A stretch of DNA of 32,043 nucleotides from positions 1 through 32,043 of the forward strand of contig JAQUHG010000009.1 of the NCBI GenBank assembly GCA_028683735.1. Reading direction: 5' to 3'. The DNA comes from Tolumonas sp. (GTDB lineage: Bacteria > Pseudomonadota > Gammaproteobacteria > Enterobacterales > Aeromonadaceae). Of this stretch, positions 24,505-32,043 are shown in pieces. The notes under the pieces were generated by a model. It searched no databases, was not told the DNA's origin, and was given only the letters and a program-made list of their open reading frames with translations. Made by a program: the position numbers and the translations under genes. Numbering within the stretch: the first letter of the stretch is position 1; every line of letters starts with the position of its first letter.

Positions 24505-24628
24505 TATATTTTATGATGGTGATCACGTCATCGAACAAATCAGGCGGTTAGTTTTCCCCGCGCTCTTTATGATGGTTTTATTGTGCACTGTCGCGTTCCT
24601 GTTTCGCGGATGCGATGAGCAAAAATGA

Positions 24629-27724
<3,096 letters not shown>

Positions 27725-27734
27725 CCCCAAAAGA

Positions 27735-27754
27735 AAGGCCGCGCAAGCGGCCTT
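27735..27754. terminator. Terminator between convergent lacZ and the AGCS gene
   Basis: A perfect 8-bp stem, AAGGCCGC/GCGGCCTT, with a GCAA tetraloop. On the minus strand it is followed by TTCTTTT, so it serves the AGCS gene better. On the plus strand the tail AATATT is weaker. Confidence 0.85.
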
Positions 27755-27773
27755 AATATTCGGTGAAAGTGAA

Positions 27774-29195
27774 TTATTTGTTGTTGTCCCAGATCCCCGG
27801 TTCGATTTTCGCTTTCATTTCCGGGTAATCATTGACATCAAAAGTGGGTAACTTACCTGCTTTACGTTGTGCGTTGTAATCCTTCGCCAGTTTGGAAGCC
27901 GTACCAGACATTAAAATGATGGCAATCAGGTTAGTTACAATCATGAATGCCATTGAGATGTCCGCCAGTGTCCAGACCAGCGGTAATTCAGCGACAGCAC
28001 CAAACATGACCATTCCCAAAACACACAGACGGAAAATTGCCAGACGGGCAGGGTGGTTATGTTCCAAGAAAACTAAGTTGTTTTCCGCGTAGGCGTAGTT
28101 GGCCACTATCGAGGTAAAGGCAAAGAAGAACACCGCAAAAGCAATGAAGATGTTGCCTGCATTACCGATATGTTCAGATAGGGCTGCTTGAGTAAGTTTG
28201 ATCCCGGTCAGTTCATTACCTGGTACATATTGATTAGAAAGCAATATGATGGCTGCTGTACAAGTACAGATCACAATTGTATCGATAAATACGCCCATCA
28301 TCTGCACATAACCTTGCGATGCCGGATGCGGCGGATAAGGGCTGGCTGTTGCTGCGGTATTTGGCGCAGAGCCCATACCAGCTTCGTTAGAGAACAAACC
28401 ACGTTTGATACCATTCATCATGCCCTGAGCAATGGTATAACCCAGCGCACCAGCACCAGCCTGCTCAAAACCAAATGCAGAATGGATGATTGTCATGAAC
28501 ACTTCCGGTAATTTCTCCAGATTCATGCCGACAATCACAACAGCCAGAAGCAGATAAGCAGTCGCCATAAAAGGCACTACCAACTCAGAAAACCGCGCGA
28601 TACTGCGTAAGCCGCCGAAAATGACAATACCACTCAGAGCGGCTAATACCACACCGGTGATCCAGTTCGGAACGCCGAAAGCAGATTGCATTGCACCGCT
28701 GATAGAGTTGGCCTGTACTGAGTTAAAAGCCAGACCAAACGAGATGATTAGAAAAATAGAGAACAGCACGCCCATCCAACGCTGACCAAGGCCCTTTTCC
28801 ATGTAATAAGCCGGACCACCACGGTAGTTGCCATTATCATCTTTTACTTTGTAAAGCTGTGCCAGAGTGCTTTCTACAAATGCTGATGCCATACCGATCA
28901 TGGCAATCAGCCACATCCAGAAAATAGCACCCGGACCGCCGAGATAAATTGCCACGGCTACACCGGCCAGATTACCGGTACCGACACGGGCTGCCAGCCC
29001 GGTACATAATGCCTGAAAAGAGGAGATCCCGGCGGCATCACTGACAGTGCTGTGTTTCAGTACGCTAAACATGTGACCAAAATGGCGGAACTGAATGAAG
29101 TTGGTGCGAATAGTAAAAAAGATCCCAACAGCCAGAAGCGCATAGACGAGCTGACCCCATAACAGATCACTCAGTGTATTAATGACATTTTCCAT
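27774..29195 (-). CDS. Alanine/glycine:cation symporter (AGCS family)
   Basis: Sodium- or proton-coupled amino-acid importer of the inner membrane, 473 residues (E. coli YaaJ about 476). There are about ten membrane helices, with the family signatures GTGNLAGVAVAIYLGGPGA and SNEAGMGSAPNTAA, and the conserved GGPAYYMEKGLG loop. The start at 29195 has AAGGAAG 5 nt upstream; the upstream in-frame extension lies in AT-rich non-coding DNA. The substrate (alanine, glycine or glutamine) cannot be told from sequence. The gene is a single unit with its own upstream region of about 200 bp, containing an inverted repeat and two TATAAT boxes. Confidence 0.95.
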   Translation of the reverse strand: MENVINTLSDLLWGQLVYALLAVGIFFTIRTNFIQFRHFGHMFSVLKHSTVSDAAGISSFQALCTGLAARVGTGNLAGVAVAIYLGGPGAIFWMWLIAMIGMASAFVESTLAQLYKVKDDNGNYRGGPAYYMEKGLGQRWMGVLFSIFLIISFGLAFNSVQANSISGAMQSAFGVPNWITGVVLAALSGIVIFGGLRSIARFSELVVPFMATAYLLLAVVIVGMNLEKLPEVFMTIIHSAFGFEQAGAGALGYTIAQGMMNGIKRGLFSNEAGMGSAPNTAATASPYPPHPASQGYVQMMGVFIDTIVICTCTAAIILLSNQYVPGNELTGIKLTQAALSEHIGNAGNIFIAFAVFFFAFTSIVANYAYAENNLVFLEHNHPARLAIFRLCVLGMVMFGAVAELPLVWTLADISMAFMIVTNLIAIILMSGTASKLAKDYNAQRKAGKLPTFDVNDYPEMKAKIEPGIWDNNK

Positions 29196-29228
29196 ATTGG
29201 CTTCCTTTTTGGAGATTAAATTATATCG

Positions 29229-29254
29229 GTATCCGACGTATATCTTGCGGATAC
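29229..29254. promoter_or_regulatory. Inverted repeat upstream of the AGCS gene
   Basis: GTATCCG and CGGATAC are separated by 12 bp, 34 bp before the AGCS start. On the minus strand it overlaps the region just upstream of one TATAAT (29225-29220); a second TATAAT is at 29289-29284. Neither has a good -35. It may be an operator or a leader hairpin. Confidence 0.45.
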
Positions 29255-29399
29255 AATGCATTCTTATGCGTTATAGATGGTGAATTATATAAAAATTGAG
29301 CAGAAGGCATAGTAAAAATGCTATCTAAGATCATTTTATTGGATTTGTAGATGGATATTTGACCAGACATCAGCATAACAGTCTGATATTCGGCCAGAT

Positions 29400-29427
29400 A
29401 AAAAAGCCCTCGGGGAAGAGGGCTTTT
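29400..29427 (-). terminator. Intrinsic terminator of the RND permease gene
   Basis: On the minus strand AAAAGCCCTC pairs with GAGGGCTTTT, and the U-run continues for six bases. It lies 18 nt after the permease stop. The rest of 29255-29399 shows no gene. Confidence 0.9.
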
Positions 29428-29445
29428 ACGGAAGATGTTGATTAA

Positions 29446-32043
29446 TTACTCATCGTCATGCAACGCTAAAGGCGTCACCGATTCATCAAATTCCTGTAAT
29501 GGTTTGTGGTTTTTACCAACAAAGGTATAAATCACCGGCAGTACAAACAGCGTGAAGAATGTACCGATGGTCAGACCGGCCACGATGACGATACCGATAC
29601 TGAAACGGCTCAAGGCACCCGCACCTATTGCACCTAACAGTGGTAATAAACCGGTCACCATCGCGGCTGTCGTCATCAGGATCGGACGTAACCGCACGCG
29701 CGCTGCGATTTTCACCGCATCCATTTTGCTCAGGCCTTTCAGTAATTGCTGTTCACGAGCGACTTCGCAGATCAAAATCCCGTGTTTACTAATCAGCCCG
29801 ACCAGCGTGATGATCCCCACTTCGGTGTAGATGTTCATGGTCGATAAACCCCACGCCAGCGCGACTAAGGCACCACTAATCGCCAGTGGCACCGACATCA
29901 TGATCACCAGCGGGTCACGCCAGCTTTCAAACTGTGCGGCCAACACTAAGAAAATCACACACAGTGCCAGCATGAAGGTGTACATCAGCGCATTACCTTC
30001 CTGCACATATTGACGCGCTTCACCCATATAATCGTGCTGATAACCTTGCGGTAATGCAGATACGACATTTTCTTCCAACCATTTAACGGCATCACCCATC
30101 GGCATGATTGGTACGATACCAATCGTGGCAGAGTTCAACTGGTTGTAATGGGGTAATGAGCGGATCTCACTTTTCAGCTCGATCGACACCAGATTGCTGA
30201 GTGGAACGGATTGCCCGTTGGCTGCCTGCACGTAATAGTGTTTAAGTGATTCAGGATTGAGACGGAACTGACGTTCAACCTGTGGGATCACCTCATAACT
30301 ACGACCATTCAGTGACACGCGGTTGACGTTACCGTCACCCATCATGGCACTCAGCGTAGCGCCAATGTCTTGCATGGTTACACCATACGCCCCGGCTTTA
30401 TCCCGGTTGATCTTAATGTGCATGGTGGCGGAATCAAAAGCGAGATCCAGATCGGTATAAACGAACTGATGATTGGTTTTGATTTTTGCCAGTGCATCAC
30501 TTGCTACTTCAAACAAGCTGCGGAATTCGTTCGGTGTGGTGATCACCAGCTGTAATGGCAAACCACCGCCTGCACCCGGCAGTTCGGGGAACTGGAACGA
30601 ACTGATCGCCACGCCCGGCATATTTTGTAATGCCGCGTTGGTGCGAGCGACCACCACTGGTGCTTTTTCACGCTCACTCCACGGTTTTAAGATCGCGATG
30701 CCAAGGCCTTGGTTACTGTTGGGAATACCCGCCAGCGCCAAGTTGGTCGACATGGCCGGATCTTTCATCAGCGTATCACCCACGGCGGCCATATTATTTT
30801 CAATATAGTCGAGGTTGGCGGTGTTCGGCGCTTTCGCCATCATCAGATATGCACCGCGGTCTTCTGACGGCGCCAGTTCAGCGGGGATCAGTTTAAACAG
30901 TAGTGGCATTACCGATAACACAATAATACCGAACACGATAATGACCGGACGACGGGTCATCACCTTATCCAGAATGCGGCTGTAAACCGCTGTCACGGAG
31001 TTCAATGTGTTTTCGACACCACGCTCAAACCGATTCGGGTTGACGTGCGGCTTTAGCATTACCGCACACATCATCGGTGACAGTGTCAGTGCGATAACCC
31101 CGGAGATAAACACCGCACCCGCCAGGGTCAGTGCGAACTCTTTAAAGATCGAACCGGTTACACCACCCATCAATGCGATAGGAGTATATACCGCCGCCAG
31201 CGTGATGGTCATGGTAATAACCGGGCTGGCAATTTCGCGCGTTCCAATGATCGCGGCACGGAACGGGCTTTCACCGGCTTTGATGTGTCGATCGACGTTT
31301 TCTACCACCACGATCGCGTCATCGACCACCAGACCGATCGCCAGCACCATCGCCAGCAGCGTAATCAAGTTGATGGAGAAACCAAACATCTGCATCAACA
31401 TCACCACGCCGACCAATGACAGTGGAATAGTGATAATCGGGATCACCACCGCACGCATTGAGCCGAGGAACAACGCAATGACCACCAAGACTATGGCTGC
31501 GGCTTCCACGATGGTTTTCAGCACTTCCTTGATTGACTCATTGATCGCTTGTGTTGAGTCATACAGCAATTTCATGCTCATGGTGTTAGGCAAGTTTTGC
31601 TGGAAATCAGGCAGCAATTTACGCACGTTCGCCGCAATATCTAACGGGTTAGCTGAAGGGGATGAGTCAACAGCCACGATCACTGCTTCTTTACCATTGG
31701 CCAGTGCTCGATATTGGTCGTGGTTTTTCTCCAGCGTGACTTTAGCGATGTCGCGCACGCGGATCACTGCGCCATCATGGCTGGCAACCACCAGATCTTC
31801 CAGCTGTTGTGTGCTATTTACCTGAGTATCGGCTTCCGCGTTATACAACACAAAATAACCGGTCGCCTGACCGGGTGCTGACTGATAGTTGTTAGATTGC
31901 AGAACCGACATCACCTGTGACGATGACAGGTTATAAGCGCCCATTTTCAGCGGATCTAACCAAATACGCATCGCAAACTGCGTACCACCATACAGGTTAA
32001 CTTTCGCCACCCCCGGCACGGTAAACAGCTGTGGTTTGATCAC
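29446..32043 (-). CDS. RND (HAE1-type) multidrug efflux permease, C-terminal part (gene runs off the right edge)
   Basis: Inner-membrane proton-driven pump of tripartite drug efflux systems. 865 residues are visible; by alignment with AcrB about 166 N-terminal residues lie outside the window, including the first membrane helix. The proton-relay residues are present: two Asp in TM4 (GLVVDDAIVVVEN, fragment residues 241-242), Lys in TM10 (LISKHGILI) and Arg in ARVRLRPILMT. Two large periplasmic loops flank the membrane blocks. The first codon in the window is internal, not a start. A membrane-fusion partner gene is expected upstream on the minus strand, beyond the edge. Which drug family it exports cannot be told. 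Confidence 0.95.
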   Translation of the reverse strand: MIKPQLFTVPGVAKVNLYGGTQFAMRIWLDPLKMGAYNLSSSQVMSVLQSNNYQSAPGQATGYFVLYNAEADTQVNSTQQLEDLVVASHDGAVIRVRDIAKVTLEKNHDQYRALANGKEAVIVAVDSSPSANPLDIAANVRKLLPDFQQNLPNTMSMKLLYDSTQAINESIKEVLKTIVEAAAIVLVVIALFLGSMRAVVIPIITIPLSLVGVVMLMQMFGFSINLITLLAMVLAIGLVVDDAIVVVENVDRHIKAGESPFRAAIIGTREIASPVITMTITLAAVYTPIALMGGVTGSIFKEFALTLAGAVFISGVIALTLSPMMCAVMLKPHVNPNRFERGVENTLNSVTAVYSRILDKVMTRRPVIIVFGIIVLSVMPLLFKLIPAELAPSEDRGAYLMMAKAPNTANLDYIENNMAAVGDTLMKDPAMSTNLALAGIPNSNQGLGIAILKPWSEREKAPVVVARTNAALQNMPGVAISSFQFPELPGAGGGLPLQLVITTPNEFRSLFEVASDALAKIKTNHQFVYTDLDLAFDSATMHIKINRDKAGAYGVTMQDIGATLSAMMGDGNVNRVSLNGRSYEVIPQVERQFRLNPESLKHYYVQAANGQSVPLSNLVSIELKSEIRSLPHYNQLNSATIGIVPIMPMGDAVKWLEENVVSALPQGYQHDYMGEARQYVQEGNALMYTFMLALCVIFLVLAAQFESWRDPLVIMMSVPLAISGALVALAWGLSTMNIYTEVGIITLVGLISKHGILICEVAREQQLLKGLSKMDAVKIAARVRLRPILMTTAAMVTGLLPLLGAIGAGALSRFSIGIVIVAGLTIGTFFTLFVLPVIYTFVGKNHKPLQEFDESVTPLALHDDE

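Noticed and set aside
24512..24536. CRP-like site around GGTGATCACG upstream of lacZ
   Set aside because: The GTGA and TCAC halves abut instead of being separated by six bases, so it does not fit the CRP consensus.
31007..31825. 272-codon plus-strand ORF inside the RND permease gene
   Set aside because: Low-complexity Ser/Thr/Ile-rich antisense translation of membrane helices; not a real gene.

Overview
The window looks like chromosomal core-genome DNA from a gammaproteobacterium. The gene content (complete Lpt, Mla, DegS/DegQ, RraB, ZapG, GlnE and LuxS sets, with protein lengths close to those of E. coli) and moderate GC suggest an Aeromonadales member, perhaps Tolumonas-like. That placement is inferred from memory of gene content and was not tested. 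I see no rRNA, tRNA, IS element, integrase, CRISPR array or prophage.

Layout. 1-4217 (minus) is an envelope block, kdsD-kdsC-lptC-lptA-lptB followed by rpoN, which runs off the left edge. It makes the Kdo precursor and the LPS transport bridge. 4388-8967 (plus) is the divergent mlaFEDCB-ibaG-murA block for outer-membrane lipid asymmetry and the first committed step of peptidoglycan synthesis. A bidirectional terminator separates it from the convergent degQ-degS periplasmic proteases and zapG (9020-12043, minus). 12234-13245 holds the rplM-rpsI ribosomal operon with a structured leader. Then come glnB (PII), a lysozyme-like lipoprotein gene, luxS and rraB (plus), and a pirin gene (minus).

16476-20808 (minus) is the most interesting part. 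A zinc-uptake operon reads: small membrane-protein ORF, znuC, znuB, znuA, a DUF1007 periplasmic protein gene and a NicO/RcnA-like transporter gene. All junctions overlap or nearly touch. A 15-bp Zur-box-like palindrome overlaps the predicted -10, and zur lies divergently next door. The 43-residue ORF at the head of the operon and the DUF1007/NicO pair at its tail are the best candidates for undescribed parts of a zinc-starvation response.

21539-24442 is glnE, which acts on glutamine synthetase downstream of the GlnB made in the same window. 24647-27724 is a full-length lacZ without lacI or lacY in view; a LacI-family-type operator lies upstream. 27774-29195 (minus) is an AGCS amino-acid/cation symporter gene. 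29446-32043 (minus) is an RND multidrug-efflux permease gene cut by the right edge. Gene assignments are mostly secure. Regulatory sites are read by eye and are less certain.
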